From contig JAPSLP010000010.1 of NCBI GenBank assembly GCA_031180665.1, positions 98,188 to 162,187 of the forward strand: 64,000 bases of DNA, in the 5' to 3' direction. This document shows, piece after piece, positions 26,395-34,875 of the stretch (its first letter is position 1; each line of letters opens with the position of its first letter). This DNA is from Cupriavidus sp. (GTDB taxonomy: Bacteria; Pseudomonadota; Gammaproteobacteria; Burkholderiales; Burkholderiaceae). The position numbers and the translations under genes are program-made. The notes under the pieces are model-generated. The model saw only the letters and a program-made list of their open reading frames with translations. It made no database searches and was not told the DNA's origin.

Positions 26395-27600
26395 CTAGAC
26401 GCGCTCGATGATGGTGGCCGTGGCCTGCCCGGTGCCGGCACATAGCGTGACCAGGCCCATGCCCAGCCCGCGGCGCTCGAGTTCGTCGAGCAGCGTGCCC
26501 AGCAGCATCGCCCCGGTTGCGCCGAGCGGATGGCCCATGGCAATCGCCCCCCCGTTGACGTTGATGCGGTCCGGGTCGATGCCGAAGGCCCGCTGGTAGA
26601 CCATCGGCACCACCGAGAACGCCTCGTTGACCTCGAACAGATCGATGTCGGCGATCGACAGGCCGCTGCGGGCCAGCAGCTTGCGCGTGGCGGGCACCGG
26701 GCCGCCGAGGTTCATGTCGGGATCGCTGCCGGTCGAGGCAAAGTGCCGCAGCCGGGCACGCGGCTTCAATCCGCTGCGCTCGCCGAAGGCGCGGCTGCCG
26801 ATCAGCACGGCGGCGGCCCCATCGACGATGGCGCTGGAATTGCCGCCGGTGTGGACATGCTCGATCGCTTCGAGGGTCGGATAGCGCTGCAGTGCGATCG
26901 CATCGAAGCCGAGCCTGCCCGGCGTGGCGAACGCGGGCGCCAGCCCGGCCAGATCGCTCATCGTCGTGCCGGCGCGGATGGCCTCGTCCTCGGCCAGCAC
27001 CACGTTGCCGGCGACGTCCCGTACCGGCAACAGCGAACGCGAGAAGTAGCCCGCCGCGCGCGCGTGTGCGGCGCGGCGCTGGCTCTCCATCGCGTAGGCG
27101 TCGACATCGGCGCGGGTAAAGCCCTCCAGCGTGGCGATCAGGTCGGCCGCGACGCCGTTTGGCATATAGGCGAAACGCCGCGTGACCGCCGGGTCGGTGT
27201 AGACCGCCCCCCCGTCGGAGCCGATCGGCACGCGCGACATCGACTCGACCCCGCCGCCGATCGCCGCGTCGATCTGTCCGGCCATGATGGCGGCGGCGGC
27301 CTGATTGACGGTATCGAGCCCCGACACGCAGAAGCGGTTCAGCTGATAGCCGGGCACGGTATCGCCGTAGCCGGCCATCAGCAGCGCCGTGCGGGCGAGG
27401 TCGGCGCCTTGCTCGCCGAGCGGCATCACCACGCCGAGGCCGACCTCGTCGATGGTTTCGGGCGCGAAGCCGTTGCGCTGGCGCAGGCCCTGCAGCGTCT
27501 GCGCGGCGAGCGAGACCGGCGTGACCGGATGCAACGCGCCGCTGCTGCGGCCCTTGCCGCGCGGGGTGCGCACGGCATCGTACAGATAGGCATCGTTCAT
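26395..27600 (-). CDS. Acetyl-CoA C-acyltransferase (thiolase)
   Basis: Thiolase of 401 residues. The nucleophilic Cys91 is in [18 protein letters not shown]. The acid/base His is in [18 protein letters not shown] and the second Cys in [23 protein letters not shown] is the fourth hallmark. The start at 27600 ([15 protein letters not shown]) begins the fold directly; an upstream in-frame ATG adds an unrelated tail. It cleaves 3-ketoacyl-CoA with CoA, the last step of beta-oxidation, and is between the acyl-CoA ligase and the FadB-like gene. Confidence 0.93.
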   Translation of the reverse strand: MNDAYLYDAVRTPRGKGRSSGALHPVTPVSLAAQTLQGLRQRNGFAPETIDEVGLGVVMPLGEQGADLARTALLMAGYGDTVPGYQLNRFCVSGLDTVNQAAAAIMAGQIDAAIGGGVESMSRVPIGSDGGAVYTDPAVTRRFAYMPNGVAADLIATLEGFTRADVDAYAMESQRRAAHARAAGYFSRSLLPVRDVAGNVVLAEDEAIRAGTTMSDLAGLAPAFATPGRLGFDAIALQRYPTLEAIEHVHTGGNSSAIVDGAAAVLIGSRAFGERSGLKPRARLRHFASTGSDPDMNLGGPVPATRKLLARSGLSIADIDLFEVNEAFSVVPMVYQRAFGIDPDRINVNGGAIAMGHPLGATGAMLLGTLLDELERRGLGMGLVTLCAGTGQATATIIERV

Positions 27601-27691
27601 CGTCGTAGTCCTGGAGCAGCCGGCAGGAGCCCCTGCCGGCGTGGGCGCCGGCACGGTTCCTGTCGTTCGAAAGCCAAACGCGCCGGTGCCC

Positions 27692-29347
27692 TTACGGGAA
27701 GGCGCGCTTGATCAGGTAGTCGCCGAACAGCTCGCGCAGCCGCAGCTTGAAGAGCTTGCCCGTCGCGGTCATCGGCATCTCGTCGGTAAACACCACGGCG
27801 TCGGGCCGGCACCAATTGGCGATCCTGCCGTCGAAGGCGGCGAGAATGGCCGCCTCGTCGACATCGCTGCCGGCATTGCGCTGCACCACCAGCAGCGGCC
27901 GCTCGCCCCATTTGGGGTGCGCGGCGGCGATGCATGCGGCCAGGCGCACGCCGGGCACTCCCGCGGCGATGTTCTCCAGCTCCACCGACGAAATCCATTC
28001 GCCGCCGGACTTGATCACGTCCTTGCTGCGGTCCACCAGCCGCATATAGCCGTCGCCGTCGATCGTGGCGATATCGCCGGTCGGCAGCCAGCCATCCTGC
28101 AGCGCGGACTCGGCGGCGTTGTAGTAGCGCGAGATCACCCAGTGCCCGCGCACCTGCAGATGGCCGGGCGTGTCCTCGCCCCAGGGCAGTTCGCGGCCAT
28201 CGCCGTCGACGACGCGCATGTCCGCCCCGGGCACGATGCGGCCCGCGGTGCTGAAGATGGTCTTGCGCCGCTGCGCCGGCGTCAGCGCGGCGTGGTGCGC
28301 AAGGGGCCGCGCGCACGTCATCAGCGCGGCGGTCTCCGTCATGCCCCAGCCCTGGTACAGCTCGACGCCGAGCGCCGCATAGCCTTCGATCATCGCGGGC
28401 GGCGTGGCCGCGCCGCCCAGCAGCAGCCGGCGCAGCGTGCCGAAGCGCAGGCCGTTGTCCTGCACGTGGCGCAGCAGCGTGAACCACACGGTGGGAACGC
28501 CGATGGCGAAGGTCGCGCCTTCCTGCTCGACCAGCCGATACAGCGATTCCCCGTCGAGCCTCGCCCCGGGCAGCACCAGCGTGGCGCCGGTCAGCGTGGC
28601 GGCGAAGGGGGCCTCCCAGGCATTGGCATGGAACATCGGCACCGCCGGCAGCACGACCTCGCAGGCGGAGACATTGTGCGAATCGGGCAGGGCGCAGGCG
28701 TAGGCGTGCAATACGGTGGCGCGGTGGGAATAGACCACGCCCTTCGGGTTGCCGGTGGTGCCCGACGTGTAGCACAGGAAGGCGGCGCTGCGCTCGTCCA
28801 GATCGGGCCAGGCATAGTCCCCGTCGTGGCGCGCCAGCAGCGCTTCATAGCTGTTCGGGGCAATGCCGCGCAGCCGCAGCGCCGGGTCCGGCTCGCCGAG
28901 CATGATCCATTCGCTGACGCTCGGGCATCGGTCCGCGATCTCGGTGACCAGCGGCAGGAAGTCCGGCGAAAACACCAGAACCCGATCCTGCGCGTCGTTG
29001 ACGATATGCACGATCTGCTCGACGAACAGCCGGGGATTGACCGTATGGCAGATCGCCCCCATGCCGGCGATGCCGAAATACAGCTCGTAGTGGCGATGAT
29101 CGTTCCAGGCCAGCGTGGCGACGCGGTCCTGCGGTTGCACGCCGAGCGCGCCGAGCATCTGCGCGACCTTGCGCGCACGGCGTTCGCAGTCCGCATAGGT
29201 GTGGCGCACCGTCTGCCCATCGATCACCGAGACAATCGATGACTGCCGATGGTGGCGCGCCGCCCCCTGCAGCAGCCGGGTCAGCACCAGCGGAATGTCC
29301 ATCGCGTAGGCGAACGATGGCGCGGAAGAGGTAGCTGCAGCGGCCAT
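27692..29347 (-). CDS. Long- or medium-chain fatty acid-CoA ligase (AMP-binding family)
   Basis: A 551-residue adenylate-forming acyl-CoA ligase with the P-loop YTSGTTGNPKGVVYSH, GWGMTETAAL, the hinge block WLPTGDIATIDGDGYMRLVDRSKDVIKSGGEWIS and the C-terminal catalytic Lys in MTATGKLFKLRLRE. It activates a carboxylic acid via an acyl-AMP and is the first gene of the beta-oxidation operon (ligase, thiolase, FadB-like, dehydrogenase, binding protein). GGAGA lies about 10 bases before the chosen ATG at 29347. It is divergent from an aminoglycoside-phosphotransferase-fold gene. Confidence 0.92.
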   Translation of the reverse strand: MAAAATSSAPSFAYAMDIPLVLTRLLQGAARHHRQSSIVSVIDGQTVRHTYADCERRARKVAQMLGALGVQPQDRVATLAWNDHRHYELYFGIAGMGAICHTVNPRLFVEQIVHIVNDAQDRVLVFSPDFLPLVTEIADRCPSVSEWIMLGEPDPALRLRGIAPNSYEALLARHDGDYAWPDLDERSAAFLCYTSGTTGNPKGVVYSHRATVLHAYACALPDSHNVSACEVVLPAVPMFHANAWEAPFAATLTGATLVLPGARLDGESLYRLVEQEGATFAIGVPTVWFTLLRHVQDNGLRFGTLRRLLLGGAATPPAMIEGYAALGVELYQGWGMTETAALMTCARPLAHHAALTPAQRRKTIFSTAGRIVPGADMRVVDGDGRELPWGEDTPGHLQVRGHWVISRYYNAAESALQDGWLPTGDIATIDGDGYMRLVDRSKDVIKSGGEWISSVELENIAAGVPGVRLAACIAAAHPKWGERPLLVVQRNAGSDVDEAAILAAFDGRIANWCRPDAVVFTDEMPMTATGKLFKLRLRELFGDYLIKRAFP

Positions 29348-29624
29348 GCACTGTGTCTCCGTCCTGTTGGCGCGGTTTGCCGTGGGCGCCAATGCCGTCT
29401 GGTGTGTCGGCATGGTGCGGCCGGTCCCGCTTCTTTCCTTGTCGAGCCGATTATGGACGAGCCGCGACGGGCCGGCCTCGTCCGAAGGGAGGATTTGGAG
29501 GCGCGCGGCGAACCCCGGCCTTGCGCCGGGTGGTCGCGGCGCAAATCGTCCGATCGGACGACGCGTGCGGGCCGTGCGGCCGCGACAATGACGTCGCACG
29601 CCTTGCCGATACGGATCCCAGTCG

Positions 29625-30719
29625 ATGCCACAGCCCTTCGCCGCCACAGAACGCGCGCCATTCGATGCCCCCCATGCCGTCGACCTGGGCGCGCTGCACG
29701 ACTGGCTCAGGGAGGCGGGCATCGGCACGGCCGGGCTGGCGGTGCAGGCCCTGCCCGGCGGCAGGGCCAACCCCGCGTTCCGCGTCGACACGGTGGGTGG
29801 CATCTTTGTGCTGCGCAAAATGCGGCCGGGCGCGCCGTCGCGCTCGGTGCGGGCGATCGAGCGCGAGTTCCGCGTGATGGTGGCCCTGGCCGACAGCGGG
29901 GTACCGGTGCCGCGCACGATCGCGTGGTGCCACGACCCGGCATGGCTCGGTACGCCGTTCTCTCTGATGGAGTATGTCGAGGGCCGCCGTTTCACCGATC
30001 CGGCGCTGCCCGGCCTCTCGGTCGCGCAGCGGCAGGCGATCTACGCCGATATCAACCGCACGCTCGCGGCGCTGCATCGGGTCGATTACGCGGCGGCGGG
30101 GCTCGGCGACCTCGGCGGGCGCGGCAACCACCTGGTCCGGCAGATCGGCCGCTGGACGCGCCGATACCGTTCCTCGCAGACGGCGCGCATCGAAGCGATG
30201 GAAGCGCTGATCCGCTGGCTACCGGCCGGCGTTCCCGACGGGGACGAGGTCGCCCTGGTACACGGGGATTTCCGCATGGACAATCTGATCCTGCATCCGA
30301 CCCAGGGCCGCATCGCCGCCGTGATCGACTGGGATCAGGCGACGCTGGGCCATCCGCTGGCCGACCTCTGCTTCTACGCGATGTGCTGGCGCGTTCCGCC
30401 GGACCTGTGGCGCGGCGTCGCGGGCGTGGACCTGACCGCGCTCGGCATCCCGCAGGAGCATGCCTTTATCGAGGACTACTGCAGGGCACGCGAAGTCGAT
30501 CCGGTACCGGTGTTCCGCCACTGGGATTTCTATCTGGCCTGCAGCCTGTTCCGGCTGGCCGCCATGCTGCAGGGGGCGGCGGTGCGTCGGCCGGCGGGCC
30601 ATGCCGCCGCAGCCGATGCCACGCAGAGGGACGCGAAGATGGACGCGAAGATGGGGGCGAAGGTGGCGGCCCTGGCCGAACTGGGCTGGCGGTGTGCGCA
30701 GCGCGCCGGCGCGGCCTGA
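29625..30719 (+). CDS. Aminoglycoside-phosphotransferase-fold (APH family) protein, ACAD10/11-like
   Basis: A 364-residue kinase-like fold. It has a nucleotide-binding lobe (LPGGRANPAFRVDTVGGIFVLRKM), the catalytic loop HGDFRMDN at 213-220 and the metal-binding Asp235 in VIDWDQATLGHPLADL. This is the group found next to acyl-CoA genes and in the N-part of eukaryotic ACAD10/11, which phosphorylate 4-hydroxyacyl-CoAs; drug resistance is unlikely. It is divergent from the acyl-CoA ligase operon. Near the C-terminus a short internal repeat (DAKMDAKMGAKV) comes from a 12-base tandem repeat at about 30635-30665. Confidence 0.88.
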   Translation: MPQPFAATERAPFDAPHAVDLGALHDWLREAGIGTAGLAVQALPGGRANPAFRVDTVGGIFVLRKMRPGAPSRSVRAIEREFRVMVALADSGVPVPRTIAWCHDPAWLGTPFSLMEYVEGRRFTDPALPGLSVAQRQAIYADINRTLAALHRVDYAAAGLGDLGGRGNHLVRQIGRWTRRYRSSQTARIEAMEALIRWLPAGVPDGDEVALVHGDFRMDNLILHPTQGRIAAVIDWDQATLGHPLADLCFYAMCWRVPPDLWRGVAGVDLTALGIPQEHAFIEDYCRAREVDPVPVFRHWDFYLACSLFRLAAMLQGAAVRRPAGHAAAADATQRDAKMDAKMGAKVAALAELGWRCAQRAGAA

Positions 30720-30734
30720 CGGGAAGATGCCACG

Positions 30735-30796
30735 GTCCCGACCGAACCCCGGACCGAACGCCGGACCGAACGCCGGTCCGAACGCCGGTCCGACCG
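30735..30796. repeat. 12-base tandem repeat (GGACCGAACGCC type)
   Basis: About five units of GG(A/T)CCGAACGCC between the stop of the APH-fold gene and the stop of the convergent Bug-protein gene. GGACC and GGTCC alternate, so the array can pair with itself. It may work as a bidirectional transcription stop or only be a slippage array. The same motif enters the last bases before the Bug stop. Confidence 0.7.
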
Positions 30797-30803
30797 CGCG
30801 GCC

Positions 30804-31811
30804 CTACGCCGGGTTGGTCTTGCGCCCCACGCTGCGAACCAGTTGCGTGACTCGCGTCATGTAGCGGTCGAAGACCTGATTGGCCTGGGCCTGGCTGTCG
30901 ATGGGCTGCGCGACGGTGCGGCCCTCGGCTTCGAGCCGGGCGCGGATGTCGGGCTTGGCCAGCGCCTCGCCGATCGCCTTGCGCAGCACCGCCACCCGGT
31001 TCTCGGGCGTCCCCGTCTTGACGAAATACCCGCCGCTGATCGTGTACTCGAAGTCCGGCACCAGGCGGCTCTGGGAGATCAGTGGAATGTGCTTGAGCGC
31101 AGGAGGCAGGGCCTTCGAGAAGCTGGTCAGGATGCGCAGCCGCCCTTGCTGCTGCATGGCGTCGAAGCTGGACTGGTAGGGCAGGATGGCGAAGTCGACC
31201 TCGCCGCCCGCCAGGCCCTGCAGCGCGGGCGCGCCGCCCTTGTAGGGCACATGCAGGAAGTTCGTGCCCAGCCTCGCGGCCAGCGCGTCGCCCATCAAGT
31301 GGTAGATCGAATCGATGCCGACGGTGGCATAGGTCAGCGGCTTGTCCTTGCCTTGTCTGGCCTGTTCGAGAAACCGGTCGAAGGTCTCCGCCGAAATGCC
31401 GCTGCGCACCATCAGCACGATGGTGGCGTCGCTGATCGGCGCGGCCAGCATGAAGTCCTGCGGCTTGTAGCGCGCGGCCGGATTGAGCATCGGCGTCAGA
31501 AAGACTTCGTTGATCGAGCCGTGGAAGAAGGTGTAGCCGTCGGCGGGCGCGCTCAGGACCTTGTTCGCGCCGATCAGGCCCGTACCGCCGCCGTAGTTTT
31601 CGACTACGACCTGCTGCTTGACTGACTTGCTGATCGATTCGCCGAAGATGCGGGCGGAGGTGTCGCTGGCACCGCCGGCCGGATAGGGCACCACCAGGGC
31701 CAGCGGCTTGACGGGAAAGGTGTCCGCGCGCGCGGGCAGCGCGCCCAGCGCCGAGGACCCGGCGAGCGTGCCGGCATATTGCAGGAAACGGCGGCGATTC
31801 AGAGATGGCAT
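30804..31811 (-). CDS. Bug-family tripartite tricarboxylate transporter solute-binding protein
   Basis: A 335-residue Bug protein. A Tat-like signal (NRRRFLQYAGTLAGSSALGALPARA) is followed by FPVKPLALVVPYPAGGASDTSARIF, the diagnostic first block that binds the ligand carboxylate; VVVENYGGGTGLIGANKV and FLHVPYKGGAPALQGLAGGEVDF are also typical. It follows an M20 amidohydrolase gene by 23 bases on the same strand, so its ligand may be the substrate or product of that enzyme. No TctA/TctB membrane partners lie nearby. Confidence 0.92.
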   Translation of the reverse strand: MPSLNRRRFLQYAGTLAGSSALGALPARADTFPVKPLALVVPYPAGGASDTSARIFGESISKSVKQQVVVENYGGGTGLIGANKVLSAPADGYTFFHGSINEVFLTPMLNPAARYKPQDFMLAAPISDATIVLMVRSGISAETFDRFLEQARQGKDKPLTYATVGIDSIYHLMGDALAARLGTNFLHVPYKGGAPALQGLAGGEVDFAILPYQSSFDAMQQQGRLRILTSFSKALPPALKHIPLISQSRLVPDFEYTISGGYFVKTGTPENRVAVLRKAIGEALAKPDIRARLEAEGRTVAQPIDSQAQANQVFDRYMTRVTQLVRSVGRKTNPA

Positions 31812-31834
31812 CGATGTCCCCGGGGAACGGTTGG

Positions 31835-33016
31835 TCAAACCAGATAGCTTTGTGCCAGGTGCGCCCAGAATGCGGCGCCGACCGGCAGAGCCTTGTCGTT
31901 GAAGTCGTACAGCGGGTTGTGGACCATGCAGCCACCGTCCTCGCCCAGGCCATTGCCTAGCCGGACATAGGCGCCGGGCCGGTGCTCCAGCATGTAGGCG
32001 AAGTCCTCGCTGCCCATCACCGGTGCCCGTTCGACCACGTTGTCCGCGCCGAGCAGGCGGATCGCGGCCTGCCGTGCAAACTCGGTCTGCGCGGCGTGGT
32101 TGACCAGCACCGGATACTTGCGCTCGTAGACCACCTCGCTTTGCAGCCGGAAGCTCTCGGCCTGCGCGGCCACGAAGCCGCGGATGCGGTCTTCGACGAG
32201 ATCGCGCACCTTCGGATCCAAAGTGCGCACGCCGATCTTGATCGTCGCGGTTTCCGGCACGACGTTGTAGGTGCTGCCGGCCTGGATGGAGCCGACGGTG
32301 ATGACGGCCGACTTCAGCGCATCGATCTCCCGGCTGACGATCGATTGCAGGCCGAGCACGATGCTGGCGGCGCACTGCATCGCGTCGATGCCGTGGTGCG
32401 GCATGGCGCCATGCGCGCCGCGGCCGCGCAGCGTCACCGTGGCGCGGTCGAACGAGGCCATGGCCGGCCCGGCGCTGATTCCGATCTGCCCGACCGGCAG
32501 GCCGGGGGAGTTGTGCAGCGCGTAGATTTCGTCGCAGGGGAACCGGTCGAACAGGCCTTCTTCGACCATGCGCAGCGCGCCGCCTTCGTTTTCCTCCGCC
32601 GGCTGGAAGATCAGGTTCAGCGTGCCGTTGAAATCGGCCGACTCGGCGAGATACCGGGCCGCGCACAACAGGATCGCGGTGTGGCCATCATGGCCGCAGG
32701 CGTGCATCTTGCCTGCGACGGTGCTGGCATAGGGCAGGCCGGTCCGTTCCTGGATGGGCAACGCATCCATGTCCGCGCGGATGCCGAGCGTCTTCTGTCC
32801 GCGCCCCTTGGTCAGCTGTCCCACCACGCCGGTGGTGCCCAGCCCCCGATGCACTTCGTAGCCCCACGCCGCGAGCTGTTCGGCGACCAGTTCGCTGGTC
32901 TGGCGCTCCTCGAACGCGAGTTCGGGATGCGCGTGGATGCGCCGGCGGATCTCGACGAATTCGGTCGACAGTGCGGCGATGGACTGCCGCAGGTCGACAA
33001 GGTTGGGAGTGTGCAT
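31835..33016 (-). CDS. M20-family amidohydrolase (IAA-amino acid hydrolase / hippuricase type)
   Basis: A 393-residue metallo-amidohydrolase. RRIHAHPELAFEE is at the start, the zinc-ligand block HACGHDGHTAIL near 100-112, the catalytic Glu pair in QPAEENEGG, and the dimerisation lid with GRGAHGAMPHHGIDA. VMGSEDFAYMLE and VHNPLYDFND follow. The start ATG at 33016 is preferred over 33079, because the longer form would translate the palindrome at 33031-33048 and adds residues foreign to the family. It probably hydrolyses an N-acyl amino acid or related amide whose uptake uses the adjacent Bug protein. A divergent LysR gene is the likely regulator. Confidence 0.9.
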   Translation of the reverse strand: MHTPNLVDLRQSIAALSTEFVEIRRRIHAHPELAFEERQTSELVAEQLAAWGYEVHRGLGTTGVVGQLTKGRGQKTLGIRADMDALPIQERTGLPYASTVAGKMHACGHDGHTAILLCAARYLAESADFNGTLNLIFQPAEENEGGALRMVEEGLFDRFPCDEIYALHNSPGLPVGQIGISAGPAMASFDRATVTLRGRGAHGAMPHHGIDAMQCAASIVLGLQSIVSREIDALKSAVITVGSIQAGSTYNVVPETATIKIGVRTLDPKVRDLVEDRIRGFVAAQAESFRLQSEVVYERKYPVLVNHAAQTEFARQAAIRLLGADNVVERAPVMGSEDFAYMLEHRPGAYVRLGNGLGEDGGCMVHNPLYDFNDKALPVGAAFWAHLAQSYLV

Positions 33017-33030
33017 GGCGGTAAGCGAGC

Positions 33031-33048
33031 GAATGGTGCGCACCATTC
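33031..33048. promoter_or_regulatory. Perfect 18-base palindrome upstream of the amidohydrolase gene
   Basis: GAATGGTGCGCACCATTC is a perfect palindrome whose near edge is 14 bases upstream of the amidohydrolase start codon, in the LysR/amidohydrolase divergent region. It would suit a repressor or LysR operator site near the transcription start, or a stem in the 5' leader. A second weaker dyad (GTTG..CAAC, with TATAAAT between the arms) lies near 33095-33111 on the LysR side. Confidence 0.55.
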
Positions 33049-33172
33049 TGCTTCCATGGCGATCTCGCATCCATGACAATGGTGAGCCTGAATCGTTGTA
33101 TAAATAGCAACATTAAAAAACTCGCGCCGGTGCGGTGTTCGCCGGGCGCGTCGACCAGGGGAGACAGACGTC

Positions 33173-34081
33173 ATGGAACATGTGCTGGACCGCAAGCGGG
33201 CGCTGTGTTTGCTGCAGATCATCGAGACCGGCACGGTGCGCGGCGCCGCCGAAGTGCTGGAACTCGATCCCTCGGTGGTGAGCCGGGCCGTGGCCAAGCT
33301 GGAGGAGGATCTGGGCGTCGCCTTGCTGGAGCGCCGTGGGCGCGGCGTCGTGGCAACCGATGCCGGGCGGCTGCTGGCGCTGTTCGCGCGGCGCCAGCAG
33401 GACCTGAGCGATACCTTCATGGCCGAGATCAACAACCTGAAGAACGCACAGCGGGGCCACGTGGAACTGGTGTTCGGCGAGGGCTTCGTCGACCTGGTGC
33501 TCGAGTCGGTGCTGCAGGGCTTCCTGCGCAAGCATCCCGATGTGACCTACAGCATCCAGGTGGCCGGCACCGACGAAACCGTGCGGCATATCCTCGAAGA
33601 CCTGGCGCATATCGGCTTCGCCTTCCAGCCGCCGAACGATGTCCGTCTTCGCTCGCACTATTCACGGGTGTCGCCGATCCGCGCGCATGTCCGCAAGGAC
33701 CATCCGCTCGCGCGCCGGCGCCGCGCGCTGACGCTTGCCGACCTCGCGCCGCATCAGGGCGCCGCGCTGGCCGAATCGTTCGGGGTGCGCAAGCACGTCC
33801 AGGCGGCCGAGCTGGAGGAACACATCACGCTCAAGCCGATGCTGGTGACCAACTCGTTCAAGGTGCTGTGGGAGTTCGCCGCGATGGGTCTGGGCTACAT
33901 CCTGACGCCGCGTTCGGTGCCGCTGAAGGGGCCGCAGTTCAAGCAACTGGTGTCGCTGCCGCTCGCCAGTCCGATCCTGAACAACAGCCGGATCCACGTC
34001 ATCACCCGGGCCGGCCGGCCGCTGTCCCCGGTGGCGGACAGTCTGCTCAGGCATGTGGTCAAGGCCTTCCCGCTGATCTGA
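33173..34081 (+). CDS. LysR-family transcriptional regulator
   Basis: A 302-residue LysR regulator: an N-terminal winged helix (LCLLQIIETGTVRGAAEVLELDPSVVSRAVAKLEEDLGVALLERRGRGV) and a C-terminal effector-binding domain (GHVELVFGEGFVDLVLESVLQGFLRKHPDV). It is divergent from the M20 amidohydrolase/Bug unit and most likely regulates it. The gene lies 156 bases from the amidohydrolase start, and the intervening region holds an 18-base palindrome. The effector is unknown. Confidence 0.9.
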   Translation: MEHVLDRKRALCLLQIIETGTVRGAAEVLELDPSVVSRAVAKLEEDLGVALLERRGRGVVATDAGRLLALFARRQQDLSDTFMAEINNLKNAQRGHVELVFGEGFVDLVLESVLQGFLRKHPDVTYSIQVAGTDETVRHILEDLAHIGFAFQPPNDVRLRSHYSRVSPIRAHVRKDHPLARRRRALTLADLAPHQGAALAESFGVRKHVQAAELEEHITLKPMLVTNSFKVLWEFAAMGLGYILTPRSVPLKGPQFKQLVSLPLASPILNNSRIHVITRAGRPLSPVADSLLRHVVKAFPLI

Positions 34082-34132
34082 GGCCCGCGCCGCCGCGATG
34101 AATGTTGCTGCCGATGCAATGATTCTCCGGTT

Positions 34133-34149
34133 CTTAATCAACGCTTAAT
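34133..34149 (+). promoter_or_regulatory. PmrA/BasR-type box (CTTAAT-N5-CTTAAT)
   Basis: CTTAAT (34133-34138), CAACG spacer (34139-34143), CTTAAT (34144-34149). The exact direct repeat with a 5-base spacer is the published PmrA/QseB-family recognition form. It lies 49 bases before the start of the OmpR-type regulator, so autoregulation is likely. Confidence 0.7.
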
Positions 34150-34197
34150 GTCGCCCTGGCATCATCGCGCGCCCGGCGACTCTCCCTACCGTTACCC

Positions 34198-34875
34198 ATG
34201 ACAAGCGCCATGGACTTGCTGCTGGTCGAAGACGATCCGATGCTGGCCGAGGTCATCTGCGACGGCGCCCGGCAGAGCGGCTGGCATATCGACCACGCCG
34301 ATTGCGCGGCGGCGGCCCGCGCCGCGCTGGTCGACCATGCCTATTCGGCGGTGCTGCTGGATATCGGCTTACCGGGCGAGTCCGGCCTGAGCGTGCTGCG
34401 CGCCATGCGGGCCGGCTACGACGTGACGCCCGTGCTGATGCTGACGGCGCGCGGCCAACTGAGCGAGCGGATCGAAGGGCTGGACGCCGGCGCCGACGAC
34501 TATCTGGTCAAGCCGTTCCAGGTCGACGAACTGTGGGCCCGGGTGCGTGCCGTCATCCGGCGCAGCCAGGGCAAGGTGGTGCCCGTGTTCAGCTGGGGCG
34601 AGATCGAGCTCGACCGCAGCCGCCGCGTGGTCACGCGCGCCGGCGCCCGGGTCCCGCTAAGCGCCCAGGAGTACCGCACACTGCTGGCGTTGCTGGAACG
34701 CCCGGGTCGCGTCGTCACGCGCGAACACCTGGAGCGCGTGGTGTACGGCAACGCCAGCACGATCGAGAGCAATACCATCGCGGTGTTCATCCATCAGCTG
34801 CGCCGCAAGCTGGGCGAGGGGCTGATCACCACGGTCCACGGCCATGGCTACGTGATCGGAGAGTCGGGCACATGA
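34198..34875 (+). CDS. OmpR/PhoB-family response regulator (PmrA/QseB type)
   Basis: A 225-residue regulator with acidic residues Glu11/Asp12/Asp13, phosphoacceptor Asp55 (AVLLDIGLPG), Thr in LMLTARG, Lys in DYLVKPFQ, then a winged-helix DNA-binding domain (LSAQEYRTLLALLERPGRVVTREHLERVVYG, NTIAVFIHQLRRKLGEG, VHGHGYVI). The subgroup is PmrA/QseB/TctD. The stop overlaps the start of the kinase gene as ATGA. A PmrA-type box lies upstream. Downstream, on the opposite strand, is a MipA/OmpV gene, a neighbour often seen with such systems that respond to envelope stress, cationic peptides or metals. Confidence 0.9.
   Translation: MTSAMDLLLVEDDPMLAEVICDGARQSGWHIDHADCAAAARAALVDHAYSAVLLDIGLPGESGLSVLRAMRAGYDVTPVLMLTARGQLSERIEGLDAGADDYLVKPFQVDELWARVRAVIRRSQGKVVPVFSWGEIELDRSRRVVTRAGARVPLSAQEYRTLLALLERPGRVVTREHLERVVYGNASTIESNTIAVFIHQLRRKLGEGLITTVHGHGYVIGESGT

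Noticed and set aside
29625..30719. Aminoglycoside resistance gene
   Set aside because: Although the fold is APH, the sequence belongs to the acyl-CoA-associated group and sits beside beta-oxidation genes.
33017..33079. Upstream start for the amidohydrolase
   Set aside because: Would translate the palindrome and add residues (RDRHGSRMVRTIRSL) foreign to the family; ATG at 33016 begins the normal fold.
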